Source: Stenotrophomonas beteli (GTDB lineage Bacteria; Pseudomonadota; Gammaproteobacteria; Xanthomonadales; Xanthomonadaceae). Taken from it: a DNA stretch of 64,000 nucleotides. The stretch lies in NCBI RefSeq assembly GCF_001431665.1, contig NZ_LLXV01000057.1:40788-104787 (forward strand), in the 5' to 3' direction. The first letter of the stretch is position 1; the number at the start of each line of letters is the position of its first letter. The position numbers were made by a program, and so were the translations under genes. Positions 36,224-45,442 of this stretch are shown piece after piece. The notes below the pieces were generated by a model that saw only the letters and a list, made by a program, of their open reading frames with translations, searched no databases and had not been told where the DNA came from.

Positions 36224-38494
36224 ATGTCCCCGACCCGCACTTCCCGTGGCCGATTTCCGGTCGCGCGCCCCCTCGTTGCCGCTCTTTCCGCCCTGCTGCC
36301 GCTGGTAGCAGCCGCCCAGGAAACCCCCGCTGCCAAGGATCCGGTTGCCCTCGATGCCCTGCAGGTGACCGCGCAGCGCCGCGTCGAGAACGCCAAGGAC
36401 GTACCGGTCGCACTGAGCGCGATCCAGGGCGAGAAGCTGGATGTGCTCGGTTCGGCCGGCGATGACATCCGCTTCCTGGCCGCGCGCGTGCCCAGCCTCA
36501 ACATCGAATCGTCCTACGGCCGTGCTTTCCCGCGCTTCTACATCCGCGGCCTGGGCAACACCGACTTCGACCTCAATGCCTCGCAGCCGGTATCGCTGGT
36601 GTATGACGACGTGGTGCAGGAAAGCCCGCTGCTGAAGGGCTTCCCGCTGTTCGACCTGGCCAACGTGGAAGTGCTGCGCGGCCCGCAGGGCACGCTGTTC
36701 GGCCGCAACACGCCGGCCGGCGTGGTCAAGTTCGATTCGGCGCGCCCGTCGCAGGATGCCGACGGCTACCTGCGCGTCGGCTACGGCAGCTACAACAGCT
36801 GGAACGTGCAGGGCGCCTATGGCGGCCCGCTGACCGACCGTTGGTCGGCACGCGTCTCGGCCATCTACCAGCGCCGCGACGACTGGGTCGACAACACCCG
36901 CGCCGGCGCGCCCAACAGTGGTTTCGAGGGGTATGACGAAGCTGCCGGCCGCGTGCAGTTCCTGTACGAAGGCGATGACTTCGAGGCGCTGTTCAACCTG
37001 CACAAGCGCAAGCTCAACGGCACCGCGCGCCTGTTCCGCGCCAACATCATCCAGAAGGGCAGCAATGCGCTGGTCGAGAACTTCGACCGCGACAAGGTGG
37101 CCAACGACGGCGTCAACTTCTCCGACCTGGAAACCTGGGGCGGCAGCGCGCGCCTGCAGTGGAACCTCGGCTCGGTGACCCTGCACTCGATCACCGGCTA
37201 CGAGACCGCCGAATCGCTCAACCGTGGCGATATCGACGGTGGCTACGGCGCAGCCTTCCTCGGTGCCGGCAACTCCGGCCCGGGCCTGATCCCGTTCTCG
37301 TCCGAATCGGCCGACGGCCTGCCGCATCACCGCCAGTGGACCCAGGAATTCCGCATCGAGTCCAACGAGTGGGGCCGCTTCGACTGGCAGGCCGGCGTCT
37401 TCTACTTCGATGAAGACGTGACCATCAACAACTTCAACTACGACTCGCTGACCGCGGGCAATCCGCAGACCGGCCACGTGGTGCAGAACCAGCGCAACAA
37501 GGCCTGGGCGGTGTTCGCCTCGGGCGACTTCGACGTCACCGATCGCTTCAAGCTGCGTGCCGGCGTGCGCTACACCCAGGACAAGAAGGACTTCAGCGCC
37601 AGCGTGCTGCAGGCCGTTCCGTTCGGCACCCCGGTCAGTGGCCCATACCTGGCCAACACTGACGTCAACGACGTCAGCTGGGATCTCAGCGGCGTGTACA
37701 AGCTGACCGACGACATCAACGCCTACGCCCGCGTCGCCAAGGGCTTCCGCGCGCCGTCAATCCAGGGCCGCCTGGCCTTCGCCCCGGGCCTGTCGCAGGC
37801 CGATTCGGAGAAGGTCATCTCGTACGAGGCCGGCATCAAGGCCGACCTGTTCGAGCGCCGCGCGCGCCTGGGCCTGAGCGTGTTCCGCTACGACGTCGAT
37901 GGCCAGCAGCTGATCGCCGTGGGCGGTTCCAACAACACCGCCACCCTGCTCAACGCCGACAAGACCATCGGCCAGGGCGTCGAGCTGGACCTGGAGGCCT
38001 ACCTGGCCGACAACGTCCTGCTGACCTTCGGCAGCAGCTACAACGACACCGAGATCAAGGACAAGAACCTGGCGGTGGCGATCTGCGGCGGCGGCTGCAC
38101 CATCACCGACCCGACCACCGTGATCGGTGGGCAGACCTACGCGCTGGTCAACGGCAATCCGCTGCCGCAGGCACCGAAGTGGATCCACAACATGACCCTG
38201 CGCGTGGGCTTCCCGCTGACCGATGGCAGCGAGCTGTACGCCTACACGGATTGGGCCTACCGCAGCCCGGTGAACTTCTTCATCTACGAGTCGCCGGAGT
38301 TCCGCAGCCGCAGTTCGCTGGAAGGTGGCCTGCGCCTGGGCTACAACTGGGAGTACGGCCAGTACGACGTGGCCGTGTTCGGCCGCAACCTGACCAACCA
38401 GACCCGCGTGGTCGGTGCGATCGACTTCAACAACCTGACCGGCTTCCTCAACGAGCCGCGTACCTGGGGCGTGGAGTTCACCGCCAAGTTCTGA
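36224..38494 (+). CDS. TonB-dependent receptor, unknown ligand
   Basis: A 756-residue outer-membrane receptor with a signal peptide (about 1-32, ending VAAAQET), then the plug (VTAQRRVENAKDVPVALSAI) and barrel ending WGVEFTAKF. The plug opening is typical of the large receptor group common in sphingomonads and xanthomonads, often linked to plant- or sugar-derived compounds and sometimes iron. No transport or regulator genes adjoin it, and I found no convincing Fur box upstream. The start at 36224 gives the signal peptide. The terminator at 38520 follows. Confidence 0.88.
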   Translation: MSPTRTSRGRFPVARPLVAALSALLPLVAAAQETPAAKDPVALDALQVTAQRRVENAKDVPVALSAIQGEKLDVLGSAGDDIRFLAARVPSLNIESSYGRAFPRFYIRGLGNTDFDLNASQPVSLVYDDVVQESPLLKGFPLFDLANVEVLRGPQGTLFGRNTPAGVVKFDSARPSQDADGYLRVGYGSYNSWNVQGAYGGPLTDRWSARVSAIYQRRDDWVDNTRAGAPNSGFEGYDEAAGRVQFLYEGDDFEALFNLHKRKLNGTARLFRANIIQKGSNALVENFDRDKVANDGVNFSDLETWGGSARLQWNLGSVTLHSITGYETAESLNRGDIDGGYGAAFLGAGNSGPGLIPFSSESADGLPHHRQWTQEFRIESNEWGRFDWQAGVFYFDEDVTINNFNYDSLTAGNPQTGHVVQNQRNKAWAVFASGDFDVTDRFKLRAGVRYTQDKKDFSASVLQAVPFGTPVSGPYLANTDVNDVSWDLSGVYKLTDDINAYARVAKGFRAPSIQGRLAFAPGLSQADSEKVISYEAGIKADLFERRARLGLSVFRYDVDGQQLIAVGGSNNTATLLNADKTIGQGVELDLEAYLADNVLLTFGSSYNDTEIKDKNLAVAICGGGCTITDPTTVIGGQTYALVNGNPLPQAPKWIHNMTLRVGFPLTDGSELYAYTDWAYRSPVNFFIYESPEFRSRSSLEGGLRLGYNWEYGQYDVAVFGRNLTNQTRVVGAIDFNNLTGFLNEPRTWGVEFTAKF

Positions 38495-38519
38495 TGTGGG
38501 TGCTGCCGAGAGGCAATGA

Positions 38520-38548
38520 AGAAGGGCCGGCGCAATGCCGGCCCTTCT
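38520..38548. terminator. Intrinsic terminator after the TonB receptor
   Basis: A perfect 12-bp stem (AGAAGGGCCGGC with its complement at 38537-38548) around a 5-nt loop is followed by a short T-rich stretch. It may serve both converging genes. Confidence 0.75.
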
Positions 38549-38573
38549 GTTTCACAGCCACCGGGTGCCGAAT

Positions 38574-38671
38574 GGGGTCAGAGCGCTTTCCAGCGGAAAG
38601 GGATCCGACCCCGATGGCACCGGCATTCCGCGCTGGGGCCAGATCCCTTTCCGAAGGGAAGGGCTCTGACA
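38574..38671. repeat. Paired GGGGTCAGA-type palindromic repeats
   Basis: Two units (38574-38612 and 38635-38671) each begin with GGGGYCAGA and end with its complement. The left arm of one unit matches the right arm of the other better than its own partner, so a larger cross-paired structure is possible. The same family recurs at 47278-47318 and 56964-57006. Confidence 0.7.
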
Positions 38672-38683
38672 CCGGATCGCTGC

Positions 38684-39523
38684 TTACAGCGCGCTCTGCG
38701 GGCGCACCTTCAGCACCGCATTTTCGGTGGCGCAGTCGCGGCTGGAATGCAGGCCGGCCTTGCGCGCGGCAGCGATTTCCCTGCGTGCGGCCAGCAGATC
38801 CTTCTGGAACGCGGCGTTGTCGTGCAGGCGGGCCACGGCGGCGGCGCCCATGAAACGGCCTTCCAGGATGTCGCTCTGCCAATGCACGTTGCACACCAGG
38901 CGGCTTTCGCCGTAGTTGCGGCCGCGGGCCTGGATCGCATCGGCGCGGTCCGGTGCGATCTCCGACAGGATCAGTGCCCAGGCCCAGCCGATCGAGGTGT
39001 GGCCGGACGGGTAGGAGCCATTCTTGCGCAGGCCGTCCTCGTCCTTCGGCGAACAGGTCGGCTCACCGTTGACCATGAACGGGCGAGGGCGCTGGTAGTG
39101 GTTCTTGGCGGCCTTGGTGGCGGCACTGGCGTCGATCCGGCTGCGCTCCAGCAGGCGGTACAGCGCGGGAGTCTTCACCGCATCGACGTCGATGTCGGCG
39201 GCGCAGGAAAAGTGGTTGGCGCCTTCCGGGAAGCCAAGTTCGGCATCGACGCCGGCCTGGGCGAAGCGCGGGCTGCCGCGCAGCGCGCGGGCTTCACGGC
39301 TGACCTGTTCGTCCAGGGCGAGGGCGGCCGAACCGGCCACCGGCGGTGCAGGCACCAGGCCGAGGCTGGCCGGAACCGCGTCCTTGTCCAGATAGCCCAC
39401 CGCCTTGGTGGTGATGTTGGCTTCGACGGTCGTCGGCTTGGCGGCGGTGGCGGCACAACCGGCCAGGGCCACGGCAACGGCGAGGCCGAGCAGGGCGCGG
39501 GCGGGGTGGGAAATCGGCGACAT
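38684..39523 (-). CDS. Class A non-specific acid phosphatase lipoprotein (PAP2 family)
   Basis: A 279-residue exported phosphatase with a lipobox (ALAGC). The three PAP2 motifs are present: KNHYQRPRPF, then YPSGHTSIGWAWA, and GESRLVCNVHWQSD with the catalytic histidine. It resembles PhoN/PhoC acid phosphatases that release phosphate from nucleotides and other monoesters in the periplasm. The gene is convergent with the TonB receptor across the repeat pair. Confidence 0.92.
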   Translation of the reverse strand: MSPISHPARALLGLAVAVALAGCAATAAKPTTVEANITTKAVGYLDKDAVPASLGLVPAPPVAGSAALALDEQVSREARALRGSPRFAQAGVDAELGFPEGANHFSCAADIDVDAVKTPALYRLLERSRIDASAATKAAKNHYQRPRPFMVNGEPTCSPKDEDGLRKNGSYPSGHTSIGWAWALILSEIAPDRADAIQARGRNYGESRLVCNVHWQSDILEGRFMGAAAVARLHDNAAFQKDLLAARREIAAARKAGLHSSRDCATENAVLKVRPQSAL

Positions 39524-39783
39524 GGATGGGCTCCGGAGGAAAACTTCGCGTCATGATCGCAGCCCGGATACGACACCGCAGTGGCCGTCGGTCATACGGC
39601 CAGACCCGGCATGGTCATTGCCGCGATATGAAAAACGTCATCGAGTGGCCTCAGTCTCCTGAATCCGGGCGCAGCGCACGGACTTTCACGCCGCTGCACC
39701 GCGAGCATCGGCACAGCGGCAAGCGCCAGGGCCGTCCAGTTCCAGCCGGGTCGGGGGGATCCGCAGACAGAGGGAGAGAAGCG

Positions 39784-40662
39784 ATGCGCAGCACCGCAAC
39801 AGGAAGTACCGTCCTGGCCCTGCTCCTCGGGCTTGCAGCAACGCCGGCGCAGGCCGCCGACGTGGTCGGCGTGGCCTTCGTGCATGGCACCGGCGCGCAG
39901 ACCAATGCCACCCAGGACTACTGGCAGCCGGCGATCATCGACACCGTGCGCCAGGGCCTGCCGAACAGCAGCAACTACGTGGTCATCAACTGCGACTTCA
40001 CCCAGTACATGTGGAAGCCGGAGGCCGCCGGCTGCCTGGCCAACCAGCTGACCGGCTTCATCGACAGCCGTGGCATCACCCAGCTGGTGGTGATCACCCA
40101 CTCCAACGGCGGCAACGTGGTGCGCTGGATCCTGTCCAACCCGACCTACGACAGCCGCTATCCGAAGATCATCCGCACCGTGCGCAAGGTCACCGCGCTG
40201 GCGCCGTCTTCGGCGGGTACGCCGCTGGCCGATGCGGTGCTCAACGGCAACACCTTCGAGACCTCGCTGGGCTGGCTGCTGGGCTACAAGAACGACGCGG
40301 TGCGGCAGCAACAGGTGGCGAGCATGGCCACCTACAACGCGCAGAACCTCTATGGCACGGCCGGTCGCCCGGCGTTGCCCAAACCGTTCCGTGCGGTGGT
40401 CGGCAGCGATGTGGAATCGGCGGTATGGGACAGCAACAGCTACTGCGGTGGCTACGCCGCCAATGTCGGCCTGGAGTTCACCCAGAACTGGCTGTCGTCC
40501 TGCTCCGATGGCTTCCTGGAGTGCAGCAGCCAGAAGGCCGCAGGCACCACCTGGTTCACCGACAAGGCGCGTACCCAGGGTGCCGAACCACTCAGCCACA
40601 ACCAGAGCCGCCGTGAGTGCTTCGGCCTCGGCACCCTGCTGCGCAACGACCTGACCCAGTGA
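39784..40662 (+). CDS. Secreted lipase/esterase-like alpha/beta-hydrolase
   Basis: A 292-residue exported protein with a signal peptide (about 1-22, ending AQAADVV). It has a lipase-like start of the fold (VAFVHGTGAQTNA) and a nucleophile elbow THSNGGNVV with serine. At least six cysteines (for example INCDF, SSCSDGFLECSS, RRECFG) indicate disulfide bonds. A GGGAGAG ribosome-binding site precedes the ATG at 39784. It is followed 11 bp later by a DUF4785 gene, and the two probably form an operon. Substrate unknown; the family includes secreted triacylglycerol lipases. Confidence 0.75.
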   Translation: MRSTATGSTVLALLLGLAATPAQAADVVGVAFVHGTGAQTNATQDYWQPAIIDTVRQGLPNSSNYVVINCDFTQYMWKPEAAGCLANQLTGFIDSRGITQLVVITHSNGGNVVRWILSNPTYDSRYPKIIRTVRKVTALAPSSAGTPLADAVLNGNTFETSLGWLLGYKNDAVRQQQVASMATYNAQNLYGTAGRPALPKPFRAVVGSDVESAVWDSNSYCGGYAANVGLEFTQNWLSSCSDGFLECSSQKAAGTTWFTDKARTQGAEPLSHNQSRRECFGLGTLLRNDLTQ

Positions 40663-40673
40663 GGGAGACGACC

Positions 40674-41876
40674 ATGACGAATCATTCCACTCTGCTGGCC
40701 GGCGCCGTCCTGGCAGTGCTGTCCCTTTCCGCAGCCCAGGCCGCGCAGCCGTTGCAGGCGGCCCGCGCGGGCGATCAGGTGCCGGCCGCCCTGGTGGCCG
40801 CGCCGCTGCCCACCGATGAAAGCGAACACGCGCCGCTGGCCTTTGCCTGGGCGCTGGACCCGGCACAACCGTTGCAGGCCGCAACACCGTATGCCTCGGT
40901 CAGCCGCAGCTACTGGCAGCAGGTCGATGGCACGCAGCTGCAACGTGGCGTCGACCTGCCGCTGACTGCTGCGGACGCCGTCATCCAGCTGAGCCCGGCC
41001 GCAGGTGCCCGCGCGCTGCCGGCCAACACCCTGCAGGTGCGCGATCCGGCCGGCCGCAGCAGCGTGGCGCGCAGTGTCGATGCGCGCGCGCTGCAGGACG
41101 CCGGCATGCCGGTGAGGGACGGCAGCAGCATGCTGCGCACCGGCGCGACCAGTGCCGCCGGTGCGTACACGCTGCAGAGTACGCAGGCGCAGGGACGCTA
41201 TGTGGTGCAGGTACTGGAGCCGAACAGCCCATTGCGGCTGGAGGTGCAGGCCAACCAGGCGCAGGTGCTGGCCGGTGGCAACGTGCAGCTGCAGGCACGC
41301 CTGCTGGAAGACGGCGCCACCACCGTGCAGTTGGCATCGCGTCGTGGCGGCCTGGGTGGTGAAGCGCTGCTCGTCGCACCCGATGGCCGCAGCTGGCCGC
41401 AGCGCCTGCTGCGCACCACCGATGGCGCCCTGCGCGCGCAGGTGCGGATTCCGGCCGATGTCGGCACCGTGCAGGGGCTATGGGAACTGCAGGTGTTCGC
41501 CCAGGCCGATGGCGTGCTGCGCGATGGCAAGGTGGCCTTCGCGGTGGCACGGCCGACCGCGCGCTTCAGTGGCCAGGCGGCACCAGACCCGGCCAGCCGC
41601 CAGGTGGCGCTGCCGGTGCAGGTGGCCGCTGCCGGCCGCTACGAGGCGCGTGGCACGCTGTATGCCACTGCCCGCGATGGCCAGTTGAAGCCGGTTGCCC
41701 AGGCGCACGCGGCGGCGTGGTTCGATGGCCCGGGTGCTGGCCAGCTGGTGCTGCCGTTCGACCAGGCCGCGTTGCCGGTTGGCTTCGGCGCACCGTACGA
41801 GCTGCGTGATCTGCAGCTGCAGGATCAGAGCCGGATGGCGCCGATCGAATCGCGCGCGCTGGCGTTGCGGTTCTGA
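40674..41876 (+). CDS. DUF4785 domain protein, exported
   Basis: A 400-residue exported protein with a signal peptide (about 1-22, ending AQAAQP) and beta-rich, Ala/Gln-rich repeats across the rest, resembling DUF4785 proteins of Legionella and Xanthomonadaceae. Several immunoglobulin-like segments are likely (for example residues about 190-290). It has no catalytic motif I can see. Given its position 11 bp after the lipase-like gene, it may be a partner or stabilising factor of that enzyme; this is inference. Confidence 0.75.
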   Translation: MTNHSTLLAGAVLAVLSLSAAQAAQPLQAARAGDQVPAALVAAPLPTDESEHAPLAFAWALDPAQPLQAATPYASVSRSYWQQVDGTQLQRGVDLPLTAADAVIQLSPAAGARALPANTLQVRDPAGRSSVARSVDARALQDAGMPVRDGSSMLRTGATSAAGAYTLQSTQAQGRYVVQVLEPNSPLRLEVQANQAQVLAGGNVQLQARLLEDGATTVQLASRRGGLGGEALLVAPDGRSWPQRLLRTTDGALRAQVRIPADVGTVQGLWELQVFAQADGVLRDGKVAFAVARPTARFSGQAAPDPASRQVALPVQVAAAGRYEARGTLYATARDGQLKPVAQAHAAAWFDGPGAGQLVLPFDQAALPVGFGAPYELRDLQLQDQSRMAPIESRALALRF

Positions 41877-41883
41877 GGTTGCG

Positions 41884-41912
41884 TGCAGCGGGCCGGGTTC
41901 CGGCCCGCTGCA
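41884..41912 (+). terminator. Strong hairpin after the lipase/DUF4785 pair
   Basis: A perfect 12-bp stem, TGCAGCGGGCCG with its complement at 41901-41912, around GGTTC. There is little T-tract. Confidence 0.6.
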
Positions 41913-41921
41913 TTGCATCCT

Positions 41922-41988
41922 GTAGGGCCGAGCCCATGCTCGGCTGCCGATTGCCGTGATCAGGAGCAGCCGCGCGTGGGCTCGGCTC
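41922..41988. repeat. SMAG/GTAG REP dimer, second copy degenerate
   Basis: GTAGGGCCGAGCCCATGCTC at 41922 has a degenerate inverted partner (AGCCGCGCGTGGGCTCGGCT) that has lost the CTAC end. Confidence 0.8.
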
Positions 41989-42001
41989 AAAGGCATGCCG
42001 A

Positions 42002-42823
42002 TCACCCCGCGTACGCAGTCAGCCGGCCTTCCTGCTCGCAGACGGTGATTGCGCCGCCGAACACGGCCGACAGGGGCTCACTGCGCAACAGCTCGGCGCG
42101 GGTGCCATCGGCCAGCACGCGGCCATCGCGCAGCAGCACCACGCGCTCGATCTCGGGAATGATCTCTTCGATGTGGTGGGTCACCAGCACCAGGGTGATG
42201 CCCTGCTGCGCCAGCACGCGCATGGTCGCCACCAGCTGCTCGCGGGCGACCAGGTCAAGGCCGGTGGACGGCTCGTCCAGCAGCAGCGCCTGTGGCCGGT
42301 TGACCAGTGCGCGGGCGATCAGCACGCGGCGGGTCTCGCCGGCCGACAGCTCGGCATAGGCGCGTTCACGCAGGGACAGCGCTCCGGTCATCGCCAGCGT
42401 CTCGACGGCGCGCGCGCGCATGTCGGCGGTCACTTCGCGGAAGGCCGGCACCACATAGCTGGCAAAGAAGCCGGACAGGACCGCCTGTTCCACGGTCAGC
42501 CCCGGCATGTCGGCCAGGTTGCTGCTGAGATCACCGGTGACGATGCCCAGCTGCGAGCGCAGCCGGTCCACCTGCCAGCGGTTCTGGCCCAGCACCTTCA
42601 CGGCCACCGCGCCGTCGCCCTGGGCCAGCGGATACAGCTCGCGGGTGATCAGCTTGATGAAGGTCGACTTGCCGCAGCCGTTGGGGCCGAGCAGGGCAGT
42701 GTGCTGGCCCTGCGCGATGCGCAGGCTGAGCCCGTGCAGCACCTTCACCTGGCCACGGACCACGGTGGCGCGGTCCAGTTCGATCAAGGGCGGCAGCCCG
42801 GCGGCGGGCAGAGCGCCGGTCAT
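42002..42823 (-). CDS. ABC transporter ATP-binding protein
   Basis: A 273-residue ATPase with Walker A GPNGCGKST (about residue 45), the signature LSAGETRR, Walker B ALLLDEPSTGLD and the switch histidine in VTHHIEE. The signature is a variant of LSGGQ. It resembles the ModF-type and related ATPases that occur without a dedicated permease. No permease or binding-protein gene adjoins it, so the substrate or role is unknown. The start at 42823 avoids the ORF extension through a non-coding-looking region. Confidence 0.88.
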   Translation of the reverse strand: MTGALPAAGLPPLIELDRATVVRGQVKVLHGLSLRIAQGQHTALLGPNGCGKSTFIKLITRELYPLAQGDGAVAVKVLGQNRWQVDRLRSQLGIVTGDLSSNLADMPGLTVEQAVLSGFFASYVVPAFREVTADMRARAVETLAMTGALSLRERAYAELSAGETRRVLIARALVNRPQALLLDEPSTGLDLVAREQLVATMRVLAQQGITLVLVTHHIEEIIPEIERVVLLRDGRVLADGTRAELLRSEPLSAVFGGAITVCEQEGRLTAYAG

Positions 42824-42974
42824 GGCGCTGGTGCGTTGATCAAGGCTCGACAACTCAGGTCCCCAACTGTGAACGGTGCCACGGAAGGCGGTGGCAATCA
42901 CCGCCGCAGGGATGCAGTTTGCAACGCAAGCGCCCATCATGTCTGCCATCGCCCCGTCGATCCGGAGAGCCGCC

Positions 42975-44177
42975 ATGCCTGATGCCCTGATGTCCCTGTT
43001 GACCGGTGGTGTGCTCGGCCTGGGCGGCTGGGCCCTGCTGGTGGTGCTGCTGGTGTTCACCCAGCTCACCATCTTCTCGGTGACCCTGTACCTGCATCGC
43101 AGCCAGGCCCATCGGGGCGTCGACTTCCATCCGGCGTTGGCCCATGTGTTCCGCTTCTGGCTATGGCTGACCACCTCGATGATCACCCGCGAGTGGGTGG
43201 CCATCCATCGCAAGCACCACGCCAAGGTGGAGACCGAGGACGACCCGCACAGCCCGGTCACCCGCGGCATCGGCACCGTGTTCTGGCGCGGCGTGGAGCT
43301 GTATCGCGAGGCGCGTGGGATGCGCGCGGACATCGAGCAGTACGGGCGCGGCACGCCGGACGACGCGATCGAGCGCTACCTGTATACCCCGCACGCCACG
43401 CTCGGCCCGGTACTGTTGTTCGCGGTCAACAGCATGTTGTTCGGCCTGCCTGGCGTGGCGCTGTGGGCGATCCAGATGGCCTGGATCCCGTTCTGGGCGG
43501 CCGGCGTGGTCAATGGCCTGGGCCACTGGTGGGGCTACCGCAACTACGAATCGGCCGATACCTCCACCAACCTCACCCCGTGGGGGTTCTGGATCGGCGG
43601 CGAGGAGCTGCACAACAACCATCATGCCTTCCCCAGTTCGGCGCGCTTTGCGATGCGACGCTGGGAGTTCGACATCGGCTGGAGCGCGATCCGCCTGCTG
43701 CAGGCGCTGCGCCTGGCCAGGGTGCTGCGGGTGGCGCCGGCCATGGACGTACGCCCGAATATCGCCGTGCCCGACGCCGAGACCCTCAAGGCGCTGCTGT
43801 CGCACCGCTTCCAGGCGATGACCGACTACCAGCGCAACGTGTTCATGCCGGCGCTGCGCGAGGAAGCCAGCCACGCCGGCGCCAGGCTGCGCCGCCTGCT
43901 GCCGCGCCGGTTGCGCCGTGGCCTGGTCAACGATGGGCGCTGGCTGAAACCGGACAGCCGCGCCCAGCTCAGCGAGTGGGTGGCGCAACGCCCGCGCATC
44001 CGCACCCTGGTCGAGTACCGCGCGCGGCTGGCGGCGCTGCTGGAGGCGCGTGGCCACGATGCCGCCGAGCGCCTGCGCCAGCTGCAGGCCTGGTGCCATG
44101 AAGCCGAGGAAAGCGGAATCGCAGCATTGCAGGCCTACGCCGCGCGTCTGAAGGGCTACCGGCTGGTGGGTGGGTGA
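42975..44177 (+). CDS. Membrane fatty acid desaturase, delta-9 type
   Basis: A 400-residue di-iron integral membrane enzyme that introduces double bonds into acyl chains. The three histidine boxes are HRSQAH, HRKHH and HNNHH, the pattern of acyl-CoA/acyl-lipid delta-9 desaturases. Hydrophobic segments flank them (about 5-30, 45-65 and 130-190). The C-terminal 130 residues are basic and helical and exceed the core fold. It overlaps the EF-hand gene by GTGA, so the two are translationally coupled. Confidence 0.92.
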   Translation: MPDALMSLLTGGVLGLGGWALLVVLLVFTQLTIFSVTLYLHRSQAHRGVDFHPALAHVFRFWLWLTTSMITREWVAIHRKHHAKVETEDDPHSPVTRGIGTVFWRGVELYREARGMRADIEQYGRGTPDDAIERYLYTPHATLGPVLLFAVNSMLFGLPGVALWAIQMAWIPFWAAGVVNGLGHWWGYRNYESADTSTNLTPWGFWIGGEELHNNHHAFPSSARFAMRRWEFDIGWSAIRLLQALRLARVLRVAPAMDVRPNIAVPDAETLKALLSHRFQAMTDYQRNVFMPALREEASHAGARLRRLLPRRLRRGLVNDGRWLKPDSRAQLSEWVAQRPRIRTLVEYRARLAALLEARGHDAAERLRQLQAWCHEAEESGIAALQAYAARLKGYRLVGG

Positions 44178-44506
44178 GGGCAGGGTATGCGCTGCTGCTG
44201 GCGGTGCTGCTGCCGGGCGCGGCGCCGGCCCAGATTACCGACACCGCCAGCTACCTGCAGCGGATGGACAGCGATGGCGACGGCAAGGTCAGCGAGGCCG
44301 AGTACGTGCAGTGGATGCTGTATGCCTTCGATCGCATGGACCGCAATGGTGACGGCGTGCTGGGCGCCGACGAGCTGCCCGGTGGAAAGGGCAGGGCGAT
44401 CAGCCGCGAGCAGCAGCGCCAGGTGATCGTGCAGCGCTTCCACAAGCAGGACGCCAATGGCGATGGCTTCCTCGATGCCCGCGAACTGGCGGCGCCGCCA
44501 CGCTGA
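44174..44506 (+). CDS. Exported EF-hand calcium-binding protein
   Basis: This 110-residue protein has a signal peptide (about 1-20, ending PAQIT) and three EF-hand loops: DSDGDGKVSEAE, DRNGDGVLGADE and DANGDGFLDARE, each with the acidic residues needed for calcium. The GTG start at 44174 overlaps the stop codon of the desaturase gene. The coupling of a desaturase with an exported calcium-binding protein is unusual and its meaning is unknown. Confidence 0.85.
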   Translation: MRAGYALLLAVLLPGAAPAQITDTASYLQRMDSDGDGKVSEAEYVQWMLYAFDRMDRNGDGVLGADELPGGKGRAISREQQRQVIVQRFHKQDANGDGFLDARELAAPPR

Positions 44507-44513
44507 GCGGGCG

Positions 44514-44519
44514 TAGAAT
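44514..44519 (+). promoter_or_regulatory. -10 box of a probable leaderless mutM promoter
   Basis: TAGAAT lies 6 nt before the mutM ATG, leaving no room for a ribosome-binding site. Confidence 0.6.
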
Positions 44520-44525
44520 CGGTTC

Positions 44526-45338
44526 ATGCCTGAACTGCCCGAAGTCGAAACCACCCGCCGCGGCCTGGCGCCGCACCTGCAGGGTCGCCGCGTGCATGGG
44601 GTGATCCTGCGCCGCGCCGACCTGCGCTGGCCGATTCCGCCGGAAGTGGCCGAGCTGCTGCCGGGGCAACGCATCGAGGAGATCCGTCGCCGCGCCAAGT
44701 ACCTGCTGCTGGATACCGCCATCGGCAGCGCGGTGCTGCACCTGGGCATGTCCGGCAGCCTGCGCGTGCTGCCCGGTGACACCCCGCTGCGCGCGCACGA
44801 TCATGTGGATATCAGCCTGGACAACGGCCGCCTGCTGCGCTTCAACGACCCGCGCCGCTTCGGCAGCCTGCTGTGGCAGCCGGCGGGCCAGATCCATCCG
44901 CTGCTGCAGGGGCTGGGCCCGGAGCCGCTGGACGACGCGTTCGACGGCGACTATCTGTTCGCCCGGAGCCGGGGCCGCAGCGCGCCGGTGAAGACCTTCC
45001 TGATGGATCAGGCGGTGGTGGTGGGCGTGGGCAATATCTACGCAGCCGAGAGCCTGTTCAAGGCCGGCATCAGCCCGCTGCGCGAGGCCGGAAAGATCGC
45101 GCGCGGGCGCTACCAGCGGCTGGCCGACGCGGTGAAGGAGATCCTCGGCTACGCCATCACCCGCGGCGGCACCACCCTGCGCGACTTCATCAGCCCCGAC
45201 GGTGCGCCGGGCTACTTCGAGCAGGAGCTTCTGGTCTACGGCCGCGACGGGCTGCCGTGCCCGAACTGTGGCCGCGCACTGAAGCACGCCACCATCGGCC
45301 AGCGCGCCAGCGTCTGGTGCAGCCACTGCCAGCGTTGA
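44526..45338 (+). CDS. mutM: Formamidopyrimidine-DNA glycosylase
   Basis: Bifunctional glycosylase/AP lyase of 270 residues that removes 8-oxoguanine and formamidopyrimidines. The mature N-terminus [13 protein letters not shown] supplies the catalytic proline and glutamate. Other conserved parts are [18 protein letters not shown], the helix-two-turn-helix with [13 protein letters not shown], and the C-terminal zinc finger CPNC...CSHC. The start is set by the catalytic proline at position 2. Confidence 0.97.
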   Translation: MPELPEVETTRRGLAPHLQGRRVHGVILRRADLRWPIPPEVAELLPGQRIEEIRRRAKYLLLDTAIGSAVLHLGMSGSLRVLPGDTPLRAHDHVDISLDNGRLLRFNDPRRFGSLLWQPAGQIHPLLQGLGPEPLDDAFDGDYLFARSRGRSAPVKTFLMDQAVVVGVGNIYAAESLFKAGISPLREAGKIARGRYQRLADAVKEILGYAITRGGTTLRDFISPDGAPGYFEQELLVYGRDGLPCPNCGRALKHATIGQRASVWCSHCQR

Positions 45339-45360
45339 GGGGGCGGCCAGCGGCAGCTGA

Positions 45361-45388
45361 ACGGGCAGGGCGCGTCTCCGCTGCCCGT
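45361..45388 (+). terminator. Putative terminator after mutM
   Basis: ACGGGCAG and CTGCCCGT form an 8-bp stem with a 12-nt loop, followed by a T-rich stretch (AACGTTTGTCT). Confidence 0.55.
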
Positions 45389-45442
45389 TAACGTTTGTCT
45401 GCCTATCATGGCCGACCTTCCTTCCGTGCCTGACGCGCCTGC

